Part shown: one piece after another, positions 44,761 through 53,752 of the stretch | How positions within the stretch are numbered: the stretch's first letter is position 1 | Layout of the letters: each line of letters begins with the position of its first letter | NCBI GenBank assembly: GCA_016207825.1 | Contig: JACQZI010000012.1 | Span: forward strand, 17,532-81,531 | Origin: Planctomycetota bacterium | GTDB lineage: Bacteria; Planctomycetota; MHYJ01; JACQXL01; JACQZI01 | Reading direction: 5' to 3' | DNA length: 64,000 bases | The notes under the pieces: model-generated | What the model was told of the DNA's origin: nothing | What the model saw: the letters and a program-made list of their open reading frames with translations, nothing else | The model's database searches: none | Program-made: the position numbers and the translations under genes

Positions 44761-46305
44761 TTATTGGAGCAGTTTTTTAATTACCCCGTCAAAAAGGTTG
44801 TTCGGGATTCCCTGCAAGATAATAGCGGATTTTCCGTTCTGATAAACCGCATCGGATGTTTTGCCGTAATCGTAGCGCCGGGTGTTATCCGCAATTACGG
44901 GGTCAATTTGCTCCTCAATAGAAGCTTCTATAAACAAACTCATCCCTTCGGCGAATTCCTTGGCGTCTTTTTCTGTATCCCAAGACGTGCTCCATATGGT
45001 AAATCCAGTTTTTTCCTTGGGATTAAATAGTTCGATATAAGTATCGCCGCCCCAGCCGATGGAATATCTTTCAGCCGCCGGTCCTGTTTTGGGGTTGGAA
45101 AGGAACTGTAGTAAAACAACGAATTCTCCTTGAGTGTCCGGTTTGGATTGCTTCCAGCTTTCTCCTAAGAGCGGTAATAAATCCGGTATTTCGATTGTTA
45201 CAGGCAGGTCTTGGCCTTCAAGGTATTTTTCCGGATGGAGTACTTGTTCGGTTGATTTAGGGAAGTTTTCATAGAGCTTATTAACGCCTTCCCACCCTTC
45301 GATCTCTTTTATTGCTTTAATGAACTTTGCCCCGATGGAATAATTGTAAAGCGACAAAACAGACTGGACCATTTTGGGGCCGAAATCAGAATCGTTCTTA
45401 GCGCTTTTCCATGGGGGCGGCATTTCAAGCATTTTTCCCATGCGGCTTTCAGGCATGCATTCGATTGGCACCAGGGTGGCATCCCCTTCAATCAAAGCGT
45501 CCCGGATATATCTTCCTTCCGTTGAGGTAGCTTTTTTATTTAATTCGGAGATATTAAATAGTTGATCCTGTAATCCATGGAAAGTTTCGTGTATTCTGGT
45601 GGCTTTGAATTTGACCGGGTCGAGTTCTTTCTTGATGTAAAGTGTTTTATCCGCCCAGCGGTAAAAACCCTGGATGCTGTCGGCTTTTTGCCCGTATACG
45701 CGCTCAAATTGGGTGGAAGTCAATATTTTATGCTTAACCGGTTCTTTGAATTTTAAGCCCCTCACTTTTTCTATAAGAGCGATTGCTTCTTCCTGGTCTT
45801 TTTCATCCTGTTCGGTCTGGGGAACTTCAACTATAGGGGGAATCAACTTCATGACATTTTTATATTCATCGCTTCCGCGGACGAATTCCAGGTCTTTATC
45901 CGCATCGATGAATTCCTGGTTATCAAACCCGTATTTAATTGCCAAGGCCAGTGATTTCAGCGCGTTTTCTTTGTCTTTAAGAAGAGAATACATGCAGGCG
46001 CTGTTATAGTGGGCGCTGCCCAAAGCTTCTTTTGGCAGTTCCAAGGTAAGCAGTTTCTGATATACGCCCAAGGCTTTTTGGTAGTTCCTTTCATAAATCA
46101 GCATCTCACCCATCTGCAATAGTTTTTCCGGGTCGGTTTCGGTGATTTCTTCAAGTTTAGGCGGTTCCGGTTTCACTACAACCGGCTTCTCGATTTTCGG
46201 CGGTTCTGTTTTAGGAGCCTCGGTTGTTTGTGGTGTTGAAGGGGTTCCGCATCCCATGATAAAAATTATCCCGGCAAATCCCAAGCTACACATCAGGTTT
46301 TTCAT
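44761..46305 (-). CDS. Lipoprotein with TPR and HExxH metallopeptidase-like domain
   Basis: 514 residues. Lipobox IMGC in the signal; Pro-rich linker; TPR helices around 60-150 (LLQMGEMLIYERNYQKALGVYQKL); a zinc motif HETFHGLQDQ, with ALIEGDAT about 30 residues later as the probable third ligand. A long C-terminal domain (FVVLLQFLSNPKTGPAAERYSIGWGGDTY) is unlike known families to my eye. Good SD (AAGGAGTAAATC). Confidence 0.75.
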   Translation of the reverse strand: MKNLMCSLGFAGIIFIMGCGTPSTPQTTEAPKTEPPKIEKPVVVKPEPPKLEEITETDPEKLLQMGEMLIYERNYQKALGVYQKLLTLELPKEALGSAHYNSACMYSLLKDKENALKSLALAIKYGFDNQEFIDADKDLEFVRGSDEYKNVMKLIPPIVEVPQTEQDEKDQEEAIALIEKVRGLKFKEPVKHKILTSTQFERVYGQKADSIQGFYRWADKTLYIKKELDPVKFKATRIHETFHGLQDQLFNISELNKKATSTEGRYIRDALIEGDATLVPIECMPESRMGKMLEMPPPWKSAKNDSDFGPKMVQSVLSLYNYSIGAKFIKAIKEIEGWEGVNKLYENFPKSTEQVLHPEKYLEGQDLPVTIEIPDLLPLLGESWKQSKPDTQGEFVVLLQFLSNPKTGPAAERYSIGWGGDTYIELFNPKEKTGFTIWSTSWDTEKDAKEFAEGMSLFIEASIEEQIDPVIADNTRRYDYGKTSDAVYQNGKSAIILQGIPNNLFDGVIKKLLQ

Positions 46306-46337
46306 GATTTACTCCTTATAAATAAAAGTAACATTTT

Positions 46338-46401
46338 AAATTATATTAATTCGTTAAGCCTGTCAATAAATGCTTGACTTTAAATTATGCCGCTATATAA
46401 T
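46338..46401. promoter_or_regulatory. Back-to-back divergent promoters
   Basis: Plus: TTGACT (46374-46379), 16-base spacer, TATAAT (46396-46401), for the small membrane protein. Minus: TTGACA (46366-46361) with TAATTT 17 bases away or TATAAT 15 bases away, for the TPR lipoprotein. The two -35 boxes are only 7 bases apart. Confidence 0.7.
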
Positions 46402-46438
46402 ACGCCTTATAATCGCATGATGAAAGGGGGTGAAAATA

Positions 46439-46627
46439 ATGAAAATCCTGTCAACCCTGTTCCTGATAATCAGCGTAATAAGCTTGATTATGGGTATTGT
46501 GTGGAGAATCATGCAGAAACCATTTCCTCTCGGGCAAATTCCGCCGAATTCTATAATGGAATTCACCGCGATATGTCTGCTTTTTGCGCTTGCTATATCT
46601 GTTTATCAGATAGCAAACAAGTCTTGA
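46439..46627 (+). CDS. Small membrane protein, two helices
   Basis: 62 residues. GGGGG at 46426-46430 gives an SD eight bases before the ATG at 46439, so I take this start and not the GTG at 46430. Two hydrophobic helices: ILSTLFLIISVISLIMGIVWRIM and FTAICLLFALAISVYQIA, joined by KPFPLGQIPPNS. Unknown function. It has its own promoter and is followed by a strong terminator, so it is expressed as a separate unit. Confidence 0.75.
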   Translation: MKILSTLFLIISVISLIMGIVWRIMQKPFPLGQIPPNSIMEFTAICLLFALAISVYQIANKS

Positions 46628-46651
46628 TAGCATTGTCGGGCAAAATAAGAT

Positions 46652-46689
46652 AAAACCGTTCCGATAACTTTCGGGACGGTTTTATTTTG
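46652..46689. terminator. Bidirectional rho-independent terminator
   Basis: AAAACCGTTCCGA, loop TAACTT, TCGGGACGGTTTT, then T-rich; convergent genes end on each side (46627 and 46682). Confidence 0.88.
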
Positions 46690-47716
46690 TGTTCAGGTTG
46701 AGTTTACGCTGGGCTTCCAACTCGATTATTTTTACCTTCAGGTCGGAAGCTGGTTTATTGGATGGGTCGAGCGCCAGGGCTTTATTCAGCCATTTGATTG
46801 ATTCCCGGAAATTGAGCTCCATTGCCCAGAGCTGTCCCAGGTTATTGTAGATGGTCACCATCCAGCCGTTGATTTCTCTCAGTTTTTCCCTTCCCTCGCT
46901 CAAGAGATTGACATCGCGGGTTTGGTCAAGCACGGCTATTAAAGCCGATTTGGCGGTAACCAGTTTCTCGATGGCTTTTTTATATAATTTATCCGCCTGG
47001 ATGAAATTATTTTCGCCTTCGCTTTCAAGGCCTGCGGTGTTAAGTTCGTTTACTTCCTTAACCAGTTTAACCACCTCAGCGGAATATTTTTTCCTTAATT
47101 CGATTTCTTTCTTAGTTAGTTGTTCCTGTTCTTTCTTTTTCTGTTCCGCTTCCTTGATTTTGTTTTCCTCTTCCATATTATGCCGTATCATCTGGGTGGC
47201 AAAGGCGGCCGCCTTGGTGGCTTCTTCGGCGTATTTACTGTCCGGATATTTACTGATTAGTTTCTGCAGGTTATTCAGGGCTTCCTCGTATTTGTTCTGT
47301 TTCATCAGTTCTACGGAGTTTTCGATGATCGTGGTGGATTCTTCTTCCACGATAAGCACGAGTTTTTCATCAGCCTTTTCTTTTAGGTTTTCATCGATCT
47401 CGGCAGCTTTTTCAAATTCGTTGCGGCTGTAGTCGTATAGTTTATTGTTCAGGCAATATTCCCCGAGCGTCCAGTGTTCCTGGGCGTTTGAAGTATCCAT
47501 CAATTGCTGACGGATTATATAAACCGAATGTGGTTTTAATTCGTTTAAGGATAGCCCCATCTCCTTTTCATCGCCCAAATTCAGGATGACCTTGTCATTT
47601 TTTATTTCTTTAACGGTGCCTTCTATGATGGTACCGTTTTTCAGTTCAAACTCGTCCCCCCATACCTGTGATGCAAGTATTAAAAAGATAATCGTAAAAG
47701 TTGTTTTCAGTTTCAT
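46682..47716 (-). CDS. Exported TPR/coiled-coil protein
   Basis: 344 residues from MKLKTTFTIIFLIL at 47716; the 47764 frame starts inside the promoter. Signal peptide ends near SQVWGDE. Beta-rich start (LKNGTIIEGTVKEIKNDKVILNL), then TPRs (YDYSRNEFEKAAEI; EALNNLQKLISKYPDSKYAEEA), a long charged coiled coil (NKIKEAEQKKKEQEQLTKKE), and final TPRs. Likely a periplasmic scaffold. GAGG SD is weak. Confidence 0.8.
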   Translation of the reverse strand: MKLKTTFTIIFLILASQVWGDEFELKNGTIIEGTVKEIKNDKVILNLGDEKEMGLSLNELKPHSVYIIRQQLMDTSNAQEHWTLGEYCLNNKLYDYSRNEFEKAAEIDENLKEKADEKLVLIVEEESTTIIENSVELMKQNKYEEALNNLQKLISKYPDSKYAEEATKAAAFATQMIRHNMEEENKIKEAEQKKKEQEQLTKKEIELRKKYSAEVVKLVKEVNELNTAGLESEGENNFIQADKLYKKAIEKLVTAKSALIAVLDQTRDVNLLSEGREKLREINGWMVTIYNNLGQLWAMELNFRESIKWLNKALALDPSNKPASDLKVKIIELEAQRKLNLNTK

Positions 47717-47735
47717 ATTAGCCTCGAAAAATTCT

Positions 47736-47764
47736 ATACTACATTCTTTTTCATCAAATGTCAA
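47736..47764 (-). promoter_or_regulatory. Promoter of the TPR gene
   Basis: Minus: TTGACA (47764-47759), 17-base spacer, TAGTAT (47741-47736). Confidence 0.65.
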
Positions 47765-47838
47765 GGGTAAATAAGACTATTTGCCCCGGTCGTTTTTAGG
47801 TGGCGGTTTTTTTTGAATCAGTCTCATCCGTAAATTGT

Positions 47839-47874
47839 TTGACAAATTCGTCCAATAATTTAAGATTAATCAAT
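47839..47874 (+). promoter_or_regulatory. nrdR promoter, leaderless-type
   Basis: TTGACA (47839-47844), 16-base spacer, TAAGAT (47861-47866); the ATG at 47875 is 8 bases later. No SD. Confidence 0.6.
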
Positions 47875-48336
47875 ATGAAATGCCCGTTTTGCAAAAAGGA
47901 TTCTGATAAGGTAATTGATTCCCGCCTTGCCGAAGAAGGTTTTGCCATCCGCCGACGGCGTGAATGCACCCGTTGCCACCGGCGCTATACCAGCTACGAA
48001 CGGCGCGAGGGAAGCAGTTTGCGCGTGGTAAAAAAAGACGGCTCGCGCGAGGTTTACCTGCGCGATAAGATAGTCAACGGTATCAATAAAGCCTGCGAAA
48101 AGCGCCCGGTTTCTCCCCAGAAAATAGACGGGGTTATCGCCGACCTGGAGCGCGAAATACACGATAAGTTCGAGCGCGAAGTTCCTTCCAAGAAAATAGG
48201 CGAAATTATCATGCGCGAATTGAAAAAGCTCGATAAGGTTGCCTATGTCAGGTTTGCGTCGGTCTACCGTGATTTTAAGGATATCGATGAGTTTATCCGT
48301 GAATTAAAGCCGATGCTGAAGAATAAGATTAGGTGA
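47875..48336 (+). CDS. nrdR: Transcriptional repressor NrdR
   Basis: 153 residues from MKCPFC at 47875. Zinc ribbon CPFC..CTRC with DSRLAEEGFAIRRRRECTRC, then an ATP-cone (VVKKDGSREVYLRDKIVNGI, SPQKIDGVIADLERE). NrdR senses ATP/dATP and represses ribonucleotide reductase genes. No nrd gene is beside it. A frame opening at 47800 is rejected because a promoter lies inside it. Confidence 0.95.
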   Translation: MKCPFCKKDSDKVIDSRLAEEGFAIRRRRECTRCHRRYTSYERREGSSLRVVKKDGSREVYLRDKIVNGINKACEKRPVSPQKIDGVIADLEREIHDKFEREVPSKKIGEIIMRELKKLDKVAYVRFASVYRDFKDIDEFIRELKPMLKNKIR

Positions 48337-48339
48337 GGG

Positions 48340-48437
48340 ACGTCACTTCGCTCTCCCGATTAGGTTCCCGATAGGATAATCGGGACTTCCCCGCCTTGGC
48401 GGGGTCGCGGGACGGAATTTATCCCGTATTAGCGGGA
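48340..48437. repeat. Cluster of small palindromes between nrdR and secA
   Basis: TCCCGAT/ATCGGGA (48366-48372, 48379-48385), CCCCGCC/GGCGGGG (48389-48404) and TCCCG/CGGGA (48422-48437). The word ACGTCACTTCGCTC near 48340 recurs in valS. The last palindrome supplies the secA stop. Confidence 0.8.
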
Positions 48438-51035
48438 CTGTCGTTGCGCACAACACTTCTTATACTTTTTCCCGCTCCCGCACGGGCAAGGGTCGTTGCG
48501 TCCCACTTTGTCGCCGACCACTACGGGCCTGGATTTCTCCGTTGCCATGGCACCTTTATTCTCTTCATTGGTGCCGCCTTTTGCCCTTTTCACCTCTTCA
48601 AAAGCGCCGATTTCCTGGTGCTTGAATTCGGTCGGCTTCCAGGTCTTTTCCAGCTTTTCCATCTCCGGCTTTTCTATCCGCACCTTGAAGATAAGGTCGG
48701 TTGTTTCTTCCTTGACCGCTTCAATCAGCGTATCAAAAAGCTGATAGCCTTCGCGCTTGTATTCAATCTTGGGGTCAACCTGCGCGTAACTCCGCAATCC
48801 TATCCCGCTTCTCAGCTGGTCCATGGCGTAAAGATGGTCTTTCCATTTTTCGTCTATCTTTTCCAGGAGTATATATTGTTCGAGTTCCCGCATTATCGGT
48901 TCGGTCAGTGTTTTCTCCCTTTCGTCATAGGCCTCTTTTGTTTTATCAAGCAATAATTTCTCGATTTCTTTGATGCTTCCGGCTGATAATTTCTCCGCGC
49001 TTATTTCCATCCCAAATTTGCGCTTTGCCCATTCGGACAGTCCCTTGTAATCCATATCTTCATTCTTGGCGTTTTCCGGCAGGTATAAATCTATCGCGCG
49101 GTAAACGCGGTCTTCTATCATCTCCGCAATCATTTTCTTCAGGTCTTTCTTTTCTATCACCAATTGCCTTTGCCCGTAGATTATCTTGCGCTGCTCGTTC
49201 ATTACCATGTCGTATTCCAGCAGGTTTTTCCTGATATCAAAATTATGCGATTCCATCTTTTTCTGGGCGTTTTCTATGGCGCGCGAAATCATCCGGCTTT
49301 CCAAGGCCATCCCGTCTTTCATTCCGAGCTTGCCCAGGAGCCCTCTTACCCAATCAGGCGCGAAGAGCCTTAAAAGCGTATCTTCCATGGAAACGACGAA
49401 TTGTGAAGAGCCCGGGTCGCCCTGCCTGCCGGCGCGGCCGCGCAACTGGTTATCTATGCGGCGCGATTCGTGCCGCTCCGTGCCGAGTATATGAAGACCG
49501 CCCAAAGCGGCAACTCCCTCGCCCAGGATAATATCCGTTCCGCGCCCGGCCATATTGGTCGCAATGGTCACCTGCGCGGGTTGTCCGGCCTGGGCGACAA
49601 TCTGCGCCTCGCGCTCGTGCTGCTTGGCGTTAAGGACGTCGTGCTGTATGCCGCGGCGCTTGAGCATCTCGCTCAAACGCTCGGAATTTTCTATCGAAGT
49701 CGTCCCGACCAGGGTCGGCCGCCCGGTCTGGTTAATCCGCACGATTTCTTCTATAATGGCGTTAAACTTTTCCTCCTCTGTCCGGAAGACCATGTCCGGT
49801 GAGGTATTGCGGATGAGCGGTTTATTGGTCGGGATGGTGACGACATCTAGCTTGTATATCTGGAAAAACTCCATCGCCTCGGTTGCCGCGGTGCCGGTCA
49901 TGCCGGAGAGCTTTTCATACATCTTAAAATAATTCTGTAGCGTTATGGTCGCCAGGGTCTGGTTTTCCTCCTTGATTTTCAGGTGCTCGTTTGCCTCGAC
50001 CGCCTGGTGGAGCCCGTCGCTCCAGCGCCTGCCCGGCATCAGGCGTCCGGTGAATTCGTCCACGATGATGACCTCGCCGTCCTTGACGATATATTCCTTA
50101 TCCTTTTTATAAAGCTCTTTCGCCCTCAATGCCTGTTCGATGTGATGCGGCCATTCCATGTTCTTGCCGTCGTAGAAGGTGTCTACTCCGATCAGGTTCT
50201 GGGCGGTGGTTATGCCCGTATCGGTCAGGATGACCGTATTCTCTTTTTCCTTAACCTCGTAATCCCGGCCCTTTTGCATGCGTGAAGCGACCCGTTCGGC
50301 GGTGTAATATTTATCCGTGGATTCCTCGGCCGGGCCGGAAATAATCAAGGGGGTTCTGGCTTCATCTATCAGGATGCTATCCACCTCGTCAACGATGGCG
50401 TAATGGTATTTCCTCTGGACCTGGTATTCCAAACGGGTTCTCATATTATCGCGGAGATAATCAAACCCGAATTCGTTATTGGTGCCGTAAGTAATATCGC
50501 AGGCGTAAGCGGCCTTTCTTTCTTCCGAGCCCATCTGGTTCTGGATGACGCCCACGGTAAGCCCGAGCATTTCGTAGATGGGTCCCATCCATTCGCGGTC
50601 GCGCCGGGCGAGGTAATCGTTTACCGTGACGATGTGGACGCCTTTTCCGGTTAAGCCATTAAGGTAAGCCGGTAAAGTGGCGACGAGGGTTTTTCCTTCT
50701 CCGGTTGCCATTTCCGCGATGGTTCCGCGGTGGAGGACTATTCCGCCGATTAACTGGACATCAAAGTGGCGCATCTTGGTCGTGCGTTTGGACGCCTCGC
50801 GCACTGCGGCAAATGCCTCCGGCAGGATATCGTCTAGTGTCTCGCCGTTCTCCAGGCGTTCTTTGAATAGGGCGGTTTGTTCCTTTAGCTGGGCATCGGT
50901 AAAGGCGGCGAATTTGGGTTCCAGCTCGTTTACTAGGGGGATTAAGGGCTGGATGGATTTCAGGACGCGCTGGTTACGCGAGCCGAAAAGCCTGGTGAGT
51001 ATATTAGAAATCCCTTCGCCTAATTGTTCTAACAT
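48429..51035 (-). CDS. secA: Preprotein translocase ATPase SecA
   Basis: 868 residues. Walker A ATGEGKTLVATLPAYL, Walker B VDEVDSILIDEARTPLI, helicase motifs TNMAGRGTDIILGEGV and RRIDNQLRGRAGRQGDPGSS, and a C-terminal SEC-C zinc motif (NDPCPCGSGKKYKKCC). It powers Sec export with LepB at 7050. The last residues (Ser-Arg) and stop are encoded by a palindrome. Confidence 0.97.
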   Translation of the reverse strand: MLEQLGEGISNILTRLFGSRNQRVLKSIQPLIPLVNELEPKFAAFTDAQLKEQTALFKERLENGETLDDILPEAFAAVREASKRTTKMRHFDVQLIGGIVLHRGTIAEMATGEGKTLVATLPAYLNGLTGKGVHIVTVNDYLARRDREWMGPIYEMLGLTVGVIQNQMGSEERKAAYACDITYGTNNEFGFDYLRDNMRTRLEYQVQRKYHYAIVDEVDSILIDEARTPLIISGPAEESTDKYYTAERVASRMQKGRDYEVKEKENTVILTDTGITTAQNLIGVDTFYDGKNMEWPHHIEQALRAKELYKKDKEYIVKDGEVIIVDEFTGRLMPGRRWSDGLHQAVEANEHLKIKEENQTLATITLQNYFKMYEKLSGMTGTAATEAMEFFQIYKLDVVTIPTNKPLIRNTSPDMVFRTEEEKFNAIIEEIVRINQTGRPTLVGTTSIENSERLSEMLKRRGIQHDVLNAKQHEREAQIVAQAGQPAQVTIATNMAGRGTDIILGEGVAALGGLHILGTERHESRRIDNQLRGRAGRQGDPGSSQFVVSMEDTLLRLFAPDWVRGLLGKLGMKDGMALESRMISRAIENAQKKMESHNFDIRKNLLEYDMVMNEQRKIIYGQRQLVIEKKDLKKMIAEMIEDRVYRAIDLYLPENAKNEDMDYKGLSEWAKRKFGMEISAEKLSAGSIKEIEKLLLDKTKEAYDEREKTLTEPIMRELEQYILLEKIDEKWKDHLYAMDQLRSGIGLRSYAQVDPKIEYKREGYQLFDTLIEAVKEETTDLIFKVRIEKPEMEKLEKTWKPTEFKHQEIGAFEEVKRAKGGTNEENKGAMATEKSRPVVVGDKVGRNDPCPCGSGKKYKKCCAQRQSR

Positions 51036-51072
51036 GGAAAGTGATTATAATAAGTAAACCGATAAGTTGCAA
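51036..51072 (-). promoter_or_regulatory. secA promoter, leaderless-type
   Basis: Minus: TTGCAA (51072-51067), 17-base spacer, TATAAT (51049-51044); eight bases then the ATG at 51035. No SD. Confidence 0.65.
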
Positions 51073-51205
51073 TTATTTTAAGGTTATCTTAGAAGAAGAA
51101 AAGAAGGAATAAATTATTAAGCTTCCCTATTGGCACTTTGTAGAATCAAATTACCTACTCTGGGATGGTTTTCAGAGTGAGCGGAGTTAAAAACCGGCTT
51201 GGGTA

Positions 51206-51535
51206 TATAGCGTATGATATTAGGGGCTATAGCATATAATATTAGGGGGTATAGGATATGATATTAGGGACTATAGGATATGATATTGGGGGCTATAGGA
51301 TATGCTATTAGGGACTATAGGGTATGCTATTAGGGATTATAGGATATGATATTGGGGACTATAGGGTATGCTGTTAAGGACTATAGGATATGATATTGGG
51401 GACTATAGGGTATGTTATTAGGGACTATAAGGTATGCTATTAGGGTGTATAGGGTATGCCATTAAGGACTATAGTGTATGCTATTAGGGACTATATGATA
51501 TGGTATTAGGATGGCAGGGATATACTATTAGGGCA
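51206..51535. repeat. Minisatellite, 15 units of exactly 22 bp
   Basis: Units start at 51206 and every 22 bases to 51514 (the last ones decayed). Consensus begins TATAGGATATG and ends CTATTAGGGAC. No indels. It lies about 130 bases beyond the secA promoter in an 868-base gene-free gap. Confidence 0.95.
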
Positions 51536-51585
51536 TGGAGCGTTACTCTATAGGGAGCGGGGTCTTATTTTATGTATAAGGCAGT

Positions 51586-51789
51586 GTGCCTGTTACTGAA
51601 TCAATCACAAGTAATTATAATTTCGTCGAGGTTTTTTATACGAAGGTGCTGATTAATGATGCTCTGTAAGGAGAGCCTGTCCGCTGGATAATCGCCGTGG
51701 TTATTCAGCCCCAGGAATACGAAAAGATAATGTCCTCATCCGAAGAATACAAGCATTGGGAAAGCCACCGGATACATAAGGTTGTTTAA
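51586..51789 (+). pseudogene. Possible remnant of an antitoxin-like gene
   Basis: A single frame of 68 codons has one internal TAA at 51667-51669. After it the frame reads GEPVRWIIAVVIQPQEYEKIM, which resembles the middle of Phd/YefM-type antitoxins. Weak evidence only; it could be chance. From 51790 to 51902 I see nothing but a CCACAGATTACACAG word. Confidence 0.25.
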
Positions 51790-51902
51790 TATGCCACAGA
51801 TTACACAGATAAAGCATTAAGTAATAAATGAAATAATCTGTCTGCAGAATTGGATATTGCGGCGCAGGTGATTATGGATTTATCGGTTTTTGCCTGTTTG
51901 CC

Positions 51903-52103
51903 TCATTTGCTTTCAGTAATTTTTGATTGGTCTTGCTTTGTATCTTTCATGGCAATCCAAATGCAAACAGCCAGCCCGCCGAAAACCAATCCAAACGAGA
52001 TTACCCCCATTAAAATAGCAGGAAAGCCCAAGCCGGTCGGGTTATTCCCTGGTAAAATAACCGGAGCTTCCGACGCAAAAGCAACAAGTGATAAATAATT
52101 CAT
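51903..52103 (-). CDS. Small subunit of an NSS-family methionine/alanine transporter (MetS-like)
   Basis: 66 residues with one membrane helix (AILMGVISFGLVFGGLAVCIWIAM) and a charged tail. Such small proteins accompany MetP-type transporters. It starts one base after the symporter stop. Confidence 0.75.
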   Translation of the reverse strand: MNYLSLVAFASEAPVILPGNNPTGLGFPAILMGVISFGLVFGGLAVCIWIAMKDTKQDQSKITESK

Positions 52104-52104
52104 A

Positions 52105-53613
52105 TTATTCCTCCTTACGGCCTTTAATTAAACTAAAAACAACGGCAAGAATAGCGACGACAATCAACATCAGCCATCCGCCCAGGAAAAGTGCTTTGGG
52201 GAGATACCCTTCATAGCCTTCCTTGATTTGTTTGAGGACGGCAAGCGTTCCCATAACGGCCAGCATAGCCGGGGCGATAAACATAATCATCGCGTCCCAC
52301 CATTTCCCGATTCGGAACTCGGATAGCTCATTGACATATTTTCTTATTTTACCCGTGCCGAATACATAGCCGATGACCAGGCATTCCAAAATTCCGACAA
52401 TAATCAACAGGACTTCACTGTTAAAGTGGTCAACGATATCAAGCCAATATAAGCCGCTTTGGGTGGTAAACAAAATCCCGGCGCCAAAACCGATGATGCC
52501 GATGATTATATTAACCAAGGGACGGTTTTTCGCCCACTTGTCCAGAACACCGGCGGTAAATGCCTCAACCAAAGAAAAAGCCGAATCAATTGCCAGGAAA
52601 ACCAGCATGACGAAAAACAACACTCCGAATAATGGGCCTAACGGCAAGGTGCTTATAATGGCCGGGTAAGTGACAAACATGAGCGACGGTCCGCATTTAG
52701 CCACTTCCGCAACTGATTTGCCGGTTTCATGGGCAAGATAACCGAGCGCCGAGAAAACAGCCAAAGAGCCCAGGAAAGAAAAAGCCGTATCACCCAGGCA
52801 GACGATAAAAGCGTTGTTGACGATATCCGATTTCCGCGGCAGGAAACTGGCATAGGCAATCATTATGCCGAAGCCGATTGACAAAGAGAAAAATACTTGA
52901 CCATAAGCCGCAATCCAAACCTTGGGGTCAAGCATCTTGCTGAAATCCGGCGTGAGCAAATACCGTAAGCCATCTACCGCGCCCGGCAATGTTAATCCCC
53001 GGATGACGAATATGATTAAAATAAAGATAGGAACGGTGGCGGTAACATAGACCACCTTGCTGACGGTTTTGGCCCCCTTCCAAATGGAAAGGATAATCCA
53101 AATCCACATCGCAAAAAGGATTCCGATTAACAGCCAGCTAATCGTCCCGATGGAAAGGATATCGGTGGGAGGAATCTTATTTAAAACGGTATTAAAGAAA
53201 AATCCTTCTGTGTCTTTTCCCCAGGAAAGGTTAAATGAATAACCGACATATAACGTGGACCAGACCATAATAACGGCATAATAGGTAACCAGGACAAATC
53301 CGCAAAGAATTGCCAGCCAGCCGACCCATTCAACGCCTTTCTTAACCCGGGCAAAGGCGCGCGGGGCGCTCGAGTTCATCATATGGCCCAAGCCGAATTC
53401 CAGAATCATCAGCGGGATACCGGCCGTAAGCATAGCAATCAAATAGACAAAGAGGAATGCGCCGCCGCCGCCCTCATAACAGACAAAAGGAAAACGCCAG
53501 AGGTTGCCCAGGCCGATTGCCGAGGCTACCGAAGCGAGAATAAAAGCCCGCCGGCTTGTCCATCCGTCAGCCGAACGCTCGTTATCAGGGTTAAACTGCC
53601 CTAATTCTGCCAT
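52105..53613 (-). CDS. Sodium:amino-acid symporter, NSS family
   Basis: 502 residues, about 12 helices. N-terminal NSS hallmark: ASAIGLGNLWRFPFVCYEGGGGAFLFVYL, and later GMAGIPLMILEFGLG-type helix-2 residues. It should import an amino acid (methionine or alanine in the known MetPS) with sodium. SD AGAAGGA upstream. Pairs with the small MetS-like gene. Confidence 0.9.
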   Translation of the reverse strand: MAELGQFNPDNERSADGWTSRRAFILASVASAIGLGNLWRFPFVCYEGGGGAFLFVYLIAMLTAGIPLMILEFGLGHMMNSSAPRAFARVKKGVEWVGWLAILCGFVLVTYYAVIMVWSTLYVGYSFNLSWGKDTEGFFFNTVLNKIPPTDILSIGTISWLLIGILFAMWIWIILSIWKGAKTVSKVVYVTATVPIFILIIFVIRGLTLPGAVDGLRYLLTPDFSKMLDPKVWIAAYGQVFFSLSIGFGIMIAYASFLPRKSDIVNNAFIVCLGDTAFSFLGSLAVFSALGYLAHETGKSVAEVAKCGPSLMFVTYPAIISTLPLGPLFGVLFFVMLVFLAIDSAFSLVEAFTAGVLDKWAKNRPLVNIIIGIIGFGAGILFTTQSGLYWLDIVDHFNSEVLLIIVGILECLVIGYVFGTGKIRKYVNELSEFRIGKWWDAMIMFIAPAMLAVMGTLAVLKQIKEGYEGYLPKALFLGGWLMLIVVAILAVVFSLIKGRKEE

Positions 53614-53752
53614 AAAAATATCCTTCTAATAAATTATAATCAGAGCGTATTTTAACCTTATCCGTTGTCAAGTCAATAATTTATGCAGGTTTTTTCTCGG
53701 ATGGCATGGTGCGCCGAATACGAAGGTGTGTTAGTGCAACTATAAATCGCAA

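Noticed and set aside
51206-51535. Plasmid-type 22-bp iterons
   Set aside because: No replication initiator gene is near and the three arrays differ in sequence, whereas iterons share one initiator-binding sequence.
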